Source: Rhodopirellula halodulae (GTDB lineage: Bacteria; Planctomycetota; Planctomycetia; Pirellulales; Pirellulaceae). Taken from it: a stretch of DNA of 64,000 nt. Under the pieces are notes generated by a model, which was given only the letters and a program-made list of their open reading frames with translations, had not been told where the DNA came from and made no database searches. The position numbers and the translations under genes were made by a program. The stretch covers positions 547,023 to 611,022 of the forward strand of contig NZ_JAJKFV010000011.1 in NCBI RefSeq assembly GCF_020966775.1, in the 5' to 3' direction. Of the stretch, positions 18,325-28,600 are shown in pieces (position 1 is the stretch's first letter; each line of letters starts with the position of its first letter).

Positions 18325-18812
18325 CGGATGAAACTCGACTGGCGGTTGCCGCGCTTGAGGACAAGACAGTCAATGAACTGCGATCGCTCTACGAAGAAGT
18401 GTTTGATGAAGTTTGTCGCAGTCGCCACAAGAAGTATTTGGTGCGACGAATCGCTTGGCGGCTGCAAGCGTTGGACGAAGGCGGGCTGAGCAACGAAGCG
18501 AAGCAGAAGGCTCGAGAGTTGGCGGCAACATCGGATCTTCGTATGACGGCTCCACGCGAAGAAGTTCTGGACAACGTTCGTCGGGCCACGCCGGAGGAAG
18601 ATGGGTACGTCGACTGGGATCCTCGCTTGCCACCGCCGGGCAGCTTTCTGGAGCGGCGATACAAGGGCCAGATGGTTCGGGTGCTCGTATTGACGGACGG
18701 ATTTGAGTACGAGGGCAAACGGTTTCGTTCGTTGTCGAAAGTCGCTGGCGAGATCACCGGGGTCAGCTACAACGGATTCCTCTTCTTTCGGCTCGGAAGG
18801 AGACAGAAATGA
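18321..18812 (+). CDS. DUF2924 protein
   Basis: 163 residues. Matches DUF2924: LRSLYEEVFDEV, HKKYLVRRIAWRLQALDEGG, then DPRLPPPGSFLERRYKGQ, VLVLTDGFEYEGKRFRSLS and YNGFLFFRLG. The family almost always sits directly before a large serine recombinase, as here (ATGA overlap at 18809). Function unknown; a role in recombination control or site recognition is inferred. GGAGGTGAG precedes the ATG. Confidence 0.9.
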   Translation: MTDETRLAVAALEDKTVNELRSLYEEVFDEVCRSRHKKYLVRRIAWRLQALDEGGLSNEAKQKARELAATSDLRMTAPREEVLDNVRRATPEEDGYVDWDPRLPPPGSFLERRYKGQMVRVLVLTDGFEYEGKRFRSLSKVAGEITGVSYNGFLFFRLGRRQK

Positions 18813-20383
18813 AAAAGAAAACGGAATCTGAACGGCGGATCATTCGGTGCGCGATTTACACTCGTAAGTCGACTGAGGAAGGACTCGATCAAGAATTCAA
18901 TTCGTTGGACGCCCAGCGTGAAGCCGGCGAGAACTTCATCGCCAGTCAATCGCAAGAGGGCTGGAAGGTCATTTCGACGAGGTACGACGATGGCGGCTAC
19001 TCGGGCGGCAACGTTGACCGGCCCGCGATGAAACGATTGCTGGAGGATATCGCGGCGGGCAAGATTGATTGCGTGGTCGTGTATAAGGTCGACCGATTGA
19101 GTCGTAGCTTGCTGGACTTCTCGAAGATCATGGAAACGTTCGACAACCATGGCGTGTCGTTCGTTTCGGTGACGCAGCAGTTCAATACGACGCACTCGAT
19201 GGGTCGGTTGACGTTGAATATTCTTCTTTCGTTCGCACAATTCGAGCGAGAGATCATCGGCGAGCGGATTCGCGACAAGATCGCGGCTCAGCGACGGCGT
19301 GGTAAATGGGCAGGCGGTATCCCGGTGCTGGGCTACGACGTCGACCGATCCGGGCCAAGCCCGAAGTTGGTGGTCAACGCGGACGAGGCGGCGAAGGTGC
19401 GGCGTATTTTTGGCTTGTACCTCGAGATGGAGTCGATGACGCCGGTGGTCGAAGAACTTGACCGTCGTGGATGGTGCTTGAAGTCTTGGAAAACGAAATC
19501 GGGAAAGACGAGAGGCGGCAAGCCGTTTGATAAATCGTCGCTGCACACAATGTTGACCAACCAAACCTACATTGGTCGGATCAAGCATAAGACGCAGACG
19601 TTCAAGGGTGAGCACACGCCGATCATTGACCAGAAGTTGTTCGACGATGTCGCGGCGATGATGCGTAGTCACGCTCGCGGCGGCGGCAATCACTTGGTCA
19701 ACAAGTATCAGGCGTTGTTGAAAGGTTTGATCTATTGCCCGGCGTGCAACTACTCAATGGTTCACAACGTCGCTCGCCGCCGGTCGAAAGTGTACCGCTA
19801 CTACACGTGTGTGACGGCAATCAAACGCGGGCGGAAGTATTGTCCGTCACCCTCGTTGCCAGCGGCTGATATCGAGGCCGCTGTGGTCGACCAGATTCGC
19901 TGCATCGCGGATGATCCAGGTTTGCGCCGCGATGTGCTGGAACAGTCGAGCAAACGTTGTGAAGCGGAGTTGGCGGAGTTGACTACCCAACGAACGCAGC
20001 TCACCCAACGGTTGAATCACCAGCACGAGCAGATGAAACATGTGAGCAATTCGACGGATGCCGGGTCTGGCGATTCAGAGCGATTGGCCGCATTGCACCA
20101 GGAGGTCGCCGGCATTATCGAGTCGCTTGAAATCGTTAACGGCGAGATCGAACGTTTGACTGCGGAACAGATCGACGAGCGTGATGTGAACGCCGCCTTT
20201 GCAGATTTTGGCAACGTCTGGAATGAGCTGAACACTCGCGAGAAGTCGGCGGTGCTGACGTTGCTGATCAGTCGGATTGAATTCGACGCAGACGAAAGCT
20301 CGCTTTCGATTTCGATGCACCCGGCGGGCATCAAAGCCTTTTCCGCCGAAGCGACCGAACAACAACAGGAGACGAATTCATGA
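18809..20383 (+). CDS. Large serine recombinase/integrase
   Basis: 524 residues. The resolvase catalytic domain comes first, with nucleophile Ser21 (IYTRKSTEEG) and KVDRLSRS plus LNILLSFAQFERE. The recombinase domain follows (PVLGYDVD ... VRRIFGLYLEM), then a zinc ribbon (YCPACNY ... YYTCVTAIKRGRKYC, about 309-350) and a C-terminal coiled coil rich in Gln/Glu. Such enzymes integrate or excise mobile DNA. The gene is intact and coupled to DUF2924 upstream and an HTH protein downstream. Confidence 0.95.
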   Translation: MKKKTESERRIIRCAIYTRKSTEEGLDQEFNSLDAQREAGENFIASQSQEGWKVISTRYDDGGYSGGNVDRPAMKRLLEDIAAGKIDCVVVYKVDRLSRSLLDFSKIMETFDNHGVSFVSVTQQFNTTHSMGRLTLNILLSFAQFEREIIGERIRDKIAAQRRRGKWAGGIPVLGYDVDRSGPSPKLVVNADEAAKVRRIFGLYLEMESMTPVVEELDRRGWCLKSWKTKSGKTRGGKPFDKSSLHTMLTNQTYIGRIKHKTQTFKGEHTPIIDQKLFDDVAAMMRSHARGGGNHLVNKYQALLKGLIYCPACNYSMVHNVARRRSKVYRYYTCVTAIKRGRKYCPSPSLPAADIEAAVVDQIRCIADDPGLRRDVLEQSSKRCEAELAELTTQRTQLTQRLNHQHEQMKHVSNSTDAGSGDSERLAALHQEVAGIIESLEIVNGEIERLTAEQIDERDVNAAFADFGNVWNELNTREKSAVLTLLISRIEFDADESSLSISMHPAGIKAFSAEATEQQQETNS

Positions 20384-20796
20384 TTACGGTCAAATGTAAG
20401 GTCAACGTGAACCTGAAGAAACCCGCCAAGAAGAAGGCGGAATCGGCCGACGAACCGCCGGTGAAAAGGCGCGGAAAGGTTCCCAGGATTTCTCGCTTGA
20501 TGGCGCTCGCGATTCGTATGGACGAGATGCTGCGGCGTGGCGAGGCACAGGACACGATCGAACTTGCCGAGTTGGGCAAAGTCTCGCAGCCCCGTCTCAC
20601 TCAAATTCTGAGCCTATCGCTGCTCGCACCCGAGATTCAAGAAGCGTTGCTCTACCTGCCCCGCGAAATGACGGGGCGTTCCAAAATTCACGAAAGGAAC
20701 TTGCGTCCGATTACAAAGCAACTGTGTTGGGTCAAGCAGCGTGAAATGTGGAGCGATCTGATTCGCTCAGTCGGTCCGGCGGCGAAAGATGTTTGA
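20380..20796 (+). CDS. HTH protein accompanying the serine recombinase
   Basis: 138 residues. Lys-rich start, then a ParB/KorB-like helix-turn-helix (ELAELGKVSQPRLTQILSLS) followed by LLAPEIQEALLYLP. This HTH plus LAPxIQE pattern is typical of small proteins encoded after serine recombinases in mobile elements. Possible roles are recombination directionality or copy control. The stop lies only 8 bases from the stop of the convergent metal-binding protein gene. Confidence 0.75.
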   Translation: MITVKCKVNVNLKKPAKKKAESADEPPVKRRGKVPRISRLMALAIRMDEMLRRGEAQDTIELAELGKVSQPRLTQILSLSLLAPEIQEALLYLPREMTGRSKIHERNLRPITKQLCWVKQREMWSDLIRSVGPAAKDV

Positions 20797-20804
20797 CGCC
20801 ATAT

Positions 20805-21683
20805 TTAGAACGCCGGTGGCGTGATTCCCTTGGCTTTGAGGGCGGCTAGGTATTTGTCTGGTTCGGCGACCAACTTTTTGGCACAGCCGGGGCAGCAGAT
20901 GTAGACAGCTTTTCCATTGACATTGACCTTGCCTGGGACGCCCATGCCGCCCAGCGGTTCGTCCATCACGGGACAGGTTTTCTGTGCGGCGATTGCGGCA
21001 GCATCGGCAAGCGTCGATTTGAAAACGCCCTCGCGGACTTGTTCGCCTTTGGCGGTGTAGTACTTGGTGAGGTACTGGTCGGGTGAGGCTTCGACTTTCT
21101 TCGTGCAGCCCGCACAGCAGACGAAGAGTGACTTGTCACCGATTGTGATCTTGGGTGGCTTGCCCATGCTGCCGAGCGGTTGGCCGCTGACGGGGCACGT
21201 GGCTTGAAGGCTGATGAGGAGTTCGTCAGAGAGCTTACCGCTGGCGAGTTTGCCCATCGCATGGAAGACCAGAGGCTGGCTTCCGATGTTGGTGATCTCG
21301 ACGTTGATGTGCAACGGTCGATCGACGACTTTAGACAGGTCGATGCCGACGCCGATTGCTAGGTTTTTGAGCGTTTTGAGTTCGTAGGCGTATTCCTTTT
21401 CGCTGTCGCCGACTCGCAGTTTCAGTGTGCCGGTCGCGTCGGGCGGGGCGATCGGTTGGTCGTTCTTGCCAAGGATCATGAACATGATGCCTTTGTCGGC
21501 GATCACGGTTTCAACGCGGCGGTCGCCAACGGTTTGCACAGTGCCACCGTGCGGGCCAGTTGCCGCAGTGGCGTGACTGTGCCCAGCGTGGTCGTGTCCG
21601 GAGTGGACGTCCTGCGCGGTCGCGAGTTGGGGCGACGCGAACAGTGTGGCCGCGACAATTGCAGTGAGAATGCGAAGTTTCAT
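20805..21683 (-). CDS. Secreted metal-binding protein, GPHGG domain plus two CP..CCxxC (YHS/TRASH-like) repeats
   Basis: 292 residues with a signal peptide (cut near ATAQD) and a His-rich start. A beta domain opening GPHGGTVQTVG spans about 45-150. Two metal-binding repeats follow, CPVSGQPLGSMG ... FVCCAGCTKKV and CPVMDEPLGGMG ... YICCPGCAKKL, each with four Cys in CP-x(n)-CCxxC form. Paralogue of the four-repeat protein at 58491-59870. Probably binds Cu or a similar soft metal in the periplasm and delivers it to an RND pump. First gene of the metal island. Confidence 0.8.
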   Translation of the reverse strand: MKLRILTAIVAATLFASPQLATAQDVHSGHDHAGHSHATAATGPHGGTVQTVGDRRVETVIADKGIMFMILGKNDQPIAPPDATGTLKLRVGDSEKEYAYELKTLKNLAIGVGIDLSKVVDRPLHINVEITNIGSQPLVFHAMGKLASGKLSDELLISLQATCPVSGQPLGSMGKPPKITIGDKSLFVCCAGCTKKVEASPDQYLTKYYTAKGEQVREGVFKSTLADAAAIAAQKTCPVMDEPLGGMGVPGKVNVNGKAVYICCPGCAKKLVAEPDKYLAALKAKGITPPAF

Positions 21684-21732
21684 TGAAATAGTTCTTTGAA
21701 AATAGTGATGGTACAGGGTGATGAACGTGGGG

Positions 21733-22155
21733 CTACTGATTCAACTTGGCGAGGTACTTGTCTGGGTCGGCGAGCAGCTTGTCTTTGCAGCCGTCGCAGC
21801 AAATCCACACTGACTTGCCGTTCACATCGACCTTTTCAGGGGCTCCCATCGTTCCAAGCATCTCGCCGCTGACGGGGCACATGTGTTGGGCCATGGCGGA
21901 CTTGTGATCTTCCGGCGATAGCTCTTTCAAGCCCGCCATCATCTTGGCCATTGGCGAATCGGAATCTGCGGTGGCGTGGTCGCCGTGATCGTGATCGGCG
22001 TGGTCGCCATGGTCATGGTCTGCGTGGTCCTCGGCCGTGTCGCTGGCGGGAGTCGCGGGTGGCGTCACAGGATCGGATTCGGGCGAGTTGCAGCCGAAAA
22101 TGCCGAGAATGAGCAACCCGCCGAGTAGAAACGGGATGAATTTCGTGAGTCGCAT
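21733..22155 (-). CDS. His-rich lipoprotein with one CP..CCxxC metal-binding repeat
   Basis: 140 residues from the ATG at 22155, chosen for its lipoprotein signal (LLILGIFGC). A HADHDHGDH-type His/Asp tract (about 42-58) precedes a helical segment and one repeat CPVSGEMLGTMG ... WICCDGCKDKL. Such a pair of sites would bind Zn or Cu at the membrane. It is 49 bases upstream of the two-repeat protein gene on the same strand, so they form a probable operon divergent from the anti-sigma gene. Confidence 0.8.
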   Translation of the reverse strand: MRLTKFIPFLLGGLLILGIFGCNSPESDPVTPPATPASDTAEDHADHDHGDHADHDHGDHATADSDSPMAKMMAGLKELSPEDHKSAMAQHMCPVSGEMLGTMGAPEKVDVNGKSVWICCDGCKDKLLADPDKYLAKLNQ

Positions 22156-22341
22156 GGGGTTTTGCCTTCGCGGATGAGGAGGGCGAATTTTTCGATTGAC
22201 GTGCATTTGGATACTTGGGCGGTCGCTTTCTTCACGCCGTGCGGAAAGAATTCTGCAAATTCACTGAAATGCGTGAATAAACACGTACTTCGGGCATCAA
22301 AAACACATCAGCAGAAGCGTCTCCCAGAGAATGAGTGGGTT

Positions 22342-23253
22342 ATGTCAACCAACGATTGCAAAACTGTGCAGCCAGACCTGTCGGCTTATCACGACGGCGA
22401 GCTTGCGGCTGGACGAGCGGCAACGGTGGCGAAACACGTTGAGTCATGCGAATCGTGTGCGGCAGAGCTGAGTTCGTTCAGGTCAATCGGGTCGAATTTC
22501 GCTCAAACGCCCATCCCAGCAAAGCCGTCTAGTCTGTGGCAGCGAATTGAGCGTGAATTGCCGACGGCCGTTGAGCCGGTGACACTGTCGCGACGGTTTA
22601 GCGTTTGGATTCGCGAGTCGCCGTATGGCGCGGGGCTGGTGTCGATGGCCGCGTCCGTTTTGGTTCTATTGGGTGCAGGTCTGTGGTACGGCGGCGGCAA
22701 CAATCACAACATGGCCAGCAGTGGTGCGATGGCGACGCACGGCACCGATGGACATTCGCCTGATGGTGAGATGTCAGCCGAACACATGGTCGAGTTCGCT
22801 GGCGTGATGGACGAATACTTGCAGAAGCTGCCCAGCGATCCAGACGCAGCGGAACGAATGCTGCTTACCAAGTACGACGGTGAGAAAGTCGACGCGGACG
22901 GAGCAGTTAAGTTGGTCGGCTATCGACCGATCGTCTCGGGCGGATTGCCCGAGGGATATTCGTTGGCATCAACCAGCGTCTTGAAAATGCCTTGTTGCAC
23001 GTGCGTAAAGGCGGTTTGCAAACGCAACGACGGTTCGACGTTGGTTCTATTTGAACACGACGACGAAGAGACGGCTTGGTTTGGCGATCGCCGCCAAAGC
23101 ATGGCAACGTGCGGCGACAAAGATTGCTGCCTCGTCGATCTCGATTCCAGCATCGCGGCAACTTGGAAGCAAGGCACTCGAAGCGTCACCGCCGTCGGTG
23201 TTCGCGACCAAGATGAAGTGGCGAAGCTGGTGACCTGGTTAGACAAATCCTAA
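22342..23253 (+). CDS. Zinc-finger anti-sigma factor with Cys-rich periplasmic domain
   Basis: 303 residues from the ATG at 22342. Cytoplasmic finger HVESCESC (H32, C36, C39), a transmembrane helix near 95-115, and a periplasmic part with a His/Met-containing stretch (NNHNMASSG, SAEHMVEF) and eight Cys (PCCTCVKAVC, CGDKDCC). No sigma gene is next to it; the nearest ECF gene is at 49482-50036. The Cys-rich outer domain could sense the metal directly. It stands before the first RND adaptor with 9 bases between. Confidence 0.8.
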   Translation: MSTNDCKTVQPDLSAYHDGELAAGRAATVAKHVESCESCAAELSSFRSIGSNFAQTPIPAKPSSLWQRIERELPTAVEPVTLSRRFSVWIRESPYGAGLVSMAASVLVLLGAGLWYGGGNNHNMASSGAMATHGTDGHSPDGEMSAEHMVEFAGVMDEYLQKLPSDPDAAERMLLTKYDGEKVDADGAVKLVGYRPIVSGGLPEGYSLASTSVLKMPCCTCVKAVCKRNDGSTLVLFEHDDEETAWFGDRRQSMATCGDKDCCLVDLDSSIAATWKQGTRSVTAVGVRDQDEVAKLVTWLDKS

Positions 23254-23262
23254 AGCGAACTC

Positions 23263-25590
23263 ATGAACGAATTCTTCAAACAACACCGCGGGAAACTCTG
23301 GATTGCACAAGCGGTGGCGTTTGTGCTGCTCGGTGTCTTCGTCGCTTCTTGGTTTGGCGGCGGCTCGGATGAGCCGAATGTGTCCTCGAATTCCGGTACG
23401 TCGAATTCGGAGGCCATGCAAGGGAAACCGTCGATTTGGACTTGTTCGATGCATCCGCAAATCCGTCGCGATGGTCCGGGCAGTTGTCCGATCTGCGGGA
23501 TGGACTTGGTTCCGGTCAGAGAATCGGCCGACGGTGTTCGCACCGTTTCGATCAGCTCTGAGATCAAGAGCCTAATGAACGTTCAGGTCAGCCCCGTGCG
23601 TCGGCAATACGTGACGGCCGATGTTCGGATGGTGGGCAAGATCGAGTACGACGAAACACGACTTGCCCACATCACGGCTTGGGTTCCCGGCAGGCTCGAA
23701 CGCATGTTCGTTGACTATACGGGCGTCGAAGTCAACAAGGGCGACCACATGGTGCAAATCTACAGCGAGGCACTCTACACCGCACAGGAAGAGTTGCTTG
23801 CCGCCACTCGGCGGGACCGGCCGCAAAGCTCATCGCGTTTCATCGAACCACTCGATCTTGCCGAATCCGCTCGCGAGAAATTGCGGTTGCTGGGACTGAC
23901 GCCAGAACAGATTCAGACAATCGAGCAACGTGGTAAGTCATCCGAAACCGTAACGATCTATTCGCCGGTCGGCGGCGTGGTCGTCGGCAAGTTGAAACAA
24001 GAAGGTGATCGCGTACAGACCGGCGACCGCATCTACACTGTCGCTGATTTGAACCACTTGTGGGTTCAAATGGATGCTTACGAATCGGACCTAGCTTGGT
24101 TGCGATACGGGCAAGACGTCGAGTTCACGACCGAAGCTTATCCGGGCGAGGTTTTTCACGGACGCATCGCGTTCATCGACCCGGTGTTGAACGAAGATAC
24201 GCGAACAGTGAAGGTTCGCGTGAACGTCAGCAACGATGACGGCCGACTGAAGCCGGAGATGTTCGTGCGGGCGATCGTGAAGAGCAACGTCGCGGCGGGC
24301 GGCCGAGTGCTTGATGCGTCGTTAGCTGGAAAGTGGATCAGCCCGATGCATCCCGAGATCGTGAAAGATCAACCGGGCGACTGCGACATTTGCGGGATGC
24401 CATTGGTACGGGCCGAATCATTGGGCTATGTCACTGCGGAACCGACCGATGCTGCGAAGCCGTTGATCGTACCGACGTCAGCGGTGTTGCTAACCGGCAC
24501 ACGAGCGATCGTCTACGTTCAGATTCCCGACGCAGACAAGCCGACTTATGAAGGTCGGGAGATTGTGATCGGTCCGCGAGCAGGTGAATTCTATCTGGTG
24601 AAGTCCGGTCTCAACGAAGGCGACCTCGTTGTGACCAACGGAAACTTCAAGCTCGACAGTGCGCTGCAGATTTCTGCGAAGCCCTCGATGATGACACCTC
24701 AAGGTGGCGGCGGCGGTGGACACAACCACGGCGGTATGGAAATGCCAAAGGCAGACGAAGGTGTCACGATGAACGCGAGTCCGATGGAGTTGGTGCCAGC
24801 GGTACGTGATGCGATGCAAGGCATTGTTGAGCAATACAAAACGATTCAAGAAAAGGTCGAAGCAGCGAACCTCGCAGAGATTCGTGCCGGCTACGACGAA
24901 CTGGGTAAAGCGGTCGAGGCGTTGCCAGCAGACTTGATCGGCCCCGACATGCGACCGCAATGGTTCGAGATTGCGATGTTATTGCGGAACGACGTCACCG
25001 AAGGCCGTGAGACCAATTCCATGCGTGAAGCCGATCGGGTGTTCGCGTTGACTCGCCAGCACGTCGATCAAATGAAGACGCAATTCCCGTTGCCGATGTC
25101 TCACGATGAAATGCAGATGCCAGCGATGGCGAACATGGATGCTCCGCCAGAAGTGACCCAGCAATTAGACGGCTTTGTCGGTCCTTATTTGGGACTTGGT
25201 AAGGCGCTCGCGGCCGACGATCTGGAGGGTGCGAAGCAAGCCGTCGAGCCGTTGCATCAGCGATTGGCTTCATTGCTGCCGATCGTCTCTGAGTCCAAAG
25301 CGGTCGAAATGTGGAACAAAGAGAAACGCGACTTGTCCGAGATCGTCGCAAGAATGCAGAAAGCAAGCGACCTCGCCGCCTTGCGGAGCGGATTCGCGTT
25401 GCTGTCTGAGCAGATGCTGAGCCTGGAGCGGATGTTCGGCCTTCCCACCGACGCGGCTCTTTACGAACTGCATTGCCCGATGGCGTTTGAGGGACGTGGT
25501 GCATCTTGGATTCAGTCCGACGATGCAGTTCGCAATCCGTACTACGGCCCGTCGATGCTGAAGTGTGCCGACAAAGTCGAAAAGTTGTAG
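23263..25590 (+). CDS. RND periplasmic adaptor (CusB-like) with two heavy-metal-binding domains
   Basis: 775 residues, about twice the usual length. N-terminal membrane anchor (about 12-30); the first heavy-metal-binding domain (59-83: CSMHPQIRRDGPGSCPICGM); the membrane-fusion core with a barrel-sandwich hybrid (TIYSPVGGVVVGKLKQEGD); a second domain near 357-383 (SPMHPEIVKDQPGDCDICGM); a Gly/His linker (GGGGGGHNHGGMEM); and a helical C-terminal part ending HCPMAF ... NPYYGPSMLKC, as in DUF3347 proteins. It bridges the CusA pump and a TolC, and may load Cu/Ag. Confidence 0.93.
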   Translation: MNEFFKQHRGKLWIAQAVAFVLLGVFVASWFGGGSDEPNVSSNSGTSNSEAMQGKPSIWTCSMHPQIRRDGPGSCPICGMDLVPVRESADGVRTVSISSEIKSLMNVQVSPVRRQYVTADVRMVGKIEYDETRLAHITAWVPGRLERMFVDYTGVEVNKGDHMVQIYSEALYTAQEELLAATRRDRPQSSSRFIEPLDLAESAREKLRLLGLTPEQIQTIEQRGKSSETVTIYSPVGGVVVGKLKQEGDRVQTGDRIYTVADLNHLWVQMDAYESDLAWLRYGQDVEFTTEAYPGEVFHGRIAFIDPVLNEDTRTVKVRVNVSNDDGRLKPEMFVRAIVKSNVAAGGRVLDASLAGKWISPMHPEIVKDQPGDCDICGMPLVRAESLGYVTAEPTDAAKPLIVPTSAVLLTGTRAIVYVQIPDADKPTYEGREIVIGPRAGEFYLVKSGLNEGDLVVTNGNFKLDSALQISAKPSMMTPQGGGGGGHNHGGMEMPKADEGVTMNASPMELVPAVRDAMQGIVEQYKTIQEKVEAANLAEIRAGYDELGKAVEALPADLIGPDMRPQWFEIAMLLRNDVTEGRETNSMREADRVFALTRQHVDQMKTQFPLPMSHDEMQMPAMANMDAPPEVTQQLDGFVGPYLGLGKALAADDLEGAKQAVEPLHQRLASLLPIVSESKAVEMWNKEKRDLSEIVARMQKASDLAALRSGFALLSEQMLSLERMFGLPTDAALYELHCPMAFEGRGASWIQSDDAVRNPYYGPSMLKCADKVEKL

Positions 25591-25605
25591 GCCAAGTAAT
25601 TCAAC

Positions 25606-28600
25606 ATGACTGACAACGATGAAACCATTGAATACGCAAAACGCTCGATCCTCGGCCGGCTGATCTGGTTCTGCTTGACCAACAAGCTCGTTGTCCTGTT
25701 GCTGGTCATTGCGACGCTGGGCTGGGGCGTCATGGTCGCGCCGTTCGATTGGGAAACCGGCGCGTTGCCTCGCGATCCCGTTCCCGTCGACGCGATTCCC
25801 GACATTGGCGAGAACCAACAAATCGTGTTCACGCAGTGGATGGGTCGCAGCCCACAGGACGTCGAGGACCAGATCGGTTATCCGTTGACGGTTGCGCTGT
25901 TGGGCATTCCCGAAGTCAAGACGATCCGCAGCTATTCGATGTTCGGCTTCTCGTCGATTTACATCATCTTCGGCGAAGACGCAGACTTCTATTGGTCGCG
26001 AACGCGAGTGCTGGAAAAGCTGAACAGCTTGCCCGCCGGTACCTTGCCCGATGGCGTGCAACCGACTCTCGGACCGGACGCGACAGCATTGGGGCAGATT
26101 TATCTTTACACGCTCGAGGGCCGCGATCCTGATGGCAACCCGACCGGCGGTTGGGACTTGCGAGAGCTGCGAACGATTCAAGACTACTACGTTCGCTATT
26201 CGTTGACTTCAGCGGAAGGGATCAGCGAAGTCGCGTCGATCGGCGGCTTCGTTCAGGAGTACCAAATCGACGTTGATCCCGATGCGATGCGGGCCGCTGG
26301 AGTGACGCTTGCGAAGGTGTTTGAGTCGATTCGCATGACGAACGTTGATGTGGGTGCTCGGACGATCGAACTGAACAAGGCGGAATACGTCATCCGCGGT
26401 CTCGGCTTCATCGAGGATATCGAAGACATCGAGAAGACGGTCGTAAAAGTGACGGACAACGTGCCGATCACGGTGGCCGACGTAGCCAACGTGTCACTCG
26501 GGCCGGCTCTCCGGCGTGGTGCGCTCGACAAGGCCGGTGCGGAAGCCGTCGGCGGAGTCGCGGTCGTGCGTTACGGATACAACCCGCTGGCAGCGATCAA
26601 GAACATCAAACAGCGTATCAAGGAAGTTTCGCCGGGCCTGCCGACGAAGGTGCTTGTCGATTACACAAAGACGTCGGCCGATGAAGTTGATCTCTACGCC
26701 GACCGGCATGACCTGGAACCGATCACGGGAGCGACGGCCAGTAGCGATGCCTGGGTCAAGCATCTTCGTGGCATGCCCCAAGAACAGTGGCCGACATGGA
26801 TTACGACCAGTCAAGTCGCGGTCGTGCCCTTCTACGATCGCACGGGGTTGATCTACGAGACGCTGGGCACGTTGAACACAGCGCTGTTTGAAGAAATCCT
26901 CGTGACAATCATCGTGATCCTGGTGATGGTCGTCCACCTACGCAGCTCATTTCTTATTAGTGCGCTACTACCGCTGGCCGTTTTGATGTGCTTCATCGCC
27001 ATGAAGACGTTTGGCGTGGACGCAAACATCGTGGCGTTGTCTGGCATCGCGATTGCGATCGGGACGATGGTCGATATGGGGATTATTCTCACCGAGAACA
27101 TTCTCAAATACCTGGATGAAGCTGCGCCCGAAGACGACAAGTTGACGGTGATCTTCAAAGCGGCTCACGAAGTCGCCGGTGCGGTGCTGACCGCCGTGAC
27201 AACGACCGTGGTCAGTTTTCTGCCAGTATTCACGATGATCGGTGCGGAAGGAAAGCTGTTTCGTCCGCTCGCATTCACCAAGACGTTTGCACTCACGGCA
27301 TCCGTCATTGTGGCGCTGACAATCATTCCGCCAGCCGCCCACGTGTTGATGGGCGGGCGCATTGAGTCAAAGAGTTTGCGTCGTGGGGCTTGGTTCGCGT
27401 TACTGATTCTCGGTATTGCGGCGTCGATGATGTTGACGTGGTGGGTCGGTGCAATCTTGATCGTGCTGTCCGCATACAAACTGTACGAAGAACGGATTCC
27501 TGAGCGTTACCACCGTTTCGGACCGTACGCGGCCAGTGCACTCGCGGCGATAGTCGTCGGTGTTCTGCTGACGCAGGAGTGGTTGCCGCTGGGACCGCAG
27601 AAAGGTTTGCTACTGAATTTGCTGTTCGTCGGCGGATTGATTGGCGGCATCCTCGGCTTCTTTACTGTCTTTCAACGATTCCTGTACGAACCGATCCTGC
27701 GTTGGTGCCTGAATCACAAGCTCGCGTTTCTCTGCTTGCCAACTGCGATCCTGTTGTTCGGTGGATCGGCTTGGTTGGGTTTCGACAAGGTCTTTGGTTT
27801 CGTTCCCAAGGCGTTCTCGATGGTTGGCATTTCAGATTCGACTGTTCGGGAGTCCGGTCCTTGGAGAACAGCAACCAACGTGCTACCGGGACTCGGCAAA
27901 GAATTCATGCCGCCGCTCGACGAAGGCTCGTTCCTCTACATGCCCACCACGATGCCGCACGCTTCGATCGGTGAAGCGATGGACGTGTTGCAGTTGCAGA
28001 ACCAACTGCTCGTCTCGATCCCCGAAGTCGAATCGGTCGTCGGTAAGATTGGTCGCGCCGACACTCCGCTTGATCCGGCACCCGTGTCGATGATCGAAAC
28101 CTACATCACCTACAAGTCGGAATACAAAACCGACGAAGACGGTCACCGGCTGAACTTCCGCTATGACACGGAAGCAAACGAGTATATCCGCGACGACGAC
28201 GGTGAGCTGATCCTTGATCCCACCGGTCGTCCGTTCCGGCAATGGCGAGACGAAATACGCACGCCTGACGACATTTGGCAAGCCATCACGACGGCGGCCC
28301 AGATTCCAGGCACGACGTCCGCTCCTAAACTGCAACCGATCGCGGCTCGGATCGTGATGCTGCAGAGCGGCATGCGTGCGCCGATGGGGATGAAGGTGAA
28401 AGGCCCGGACCTGGAAACGATCGAGCGGGTTGCCTTGGAATTGGAATCGCTGTTGAAGCAAATTCCAACGGTCCAATCGTCAGCCGTCATCGCTGACCGC
28501 ATCGTCGGCAAGCCGTACTTGGAGATCGACATCGACCGCGATGCGATCAAGAGATACGGACTGCATATTCGCAGCGTGCAGGACGTGATCGAGGTTGCGA

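Larger units (their letters stand above)
17859..20796 (+). mobile_element. Serine-recombinase module (five coupled genes)
   Basis: All four junctions overlap, and each of the four downstream genes has a strong GGAG-type site. This is the integration module of an element whose ends I cannot define: no identical att-like repeats were recognised. It directly adjoins the 39 kb metal island, which it may have brought in. Confidence 0.5.

Noticed and set aside
17597-20804. Defined att sites for the serine recombinase
   Set aside because: No identical short repeat with a central dinucleotide could be recognised on both sides; the element limits are left open.
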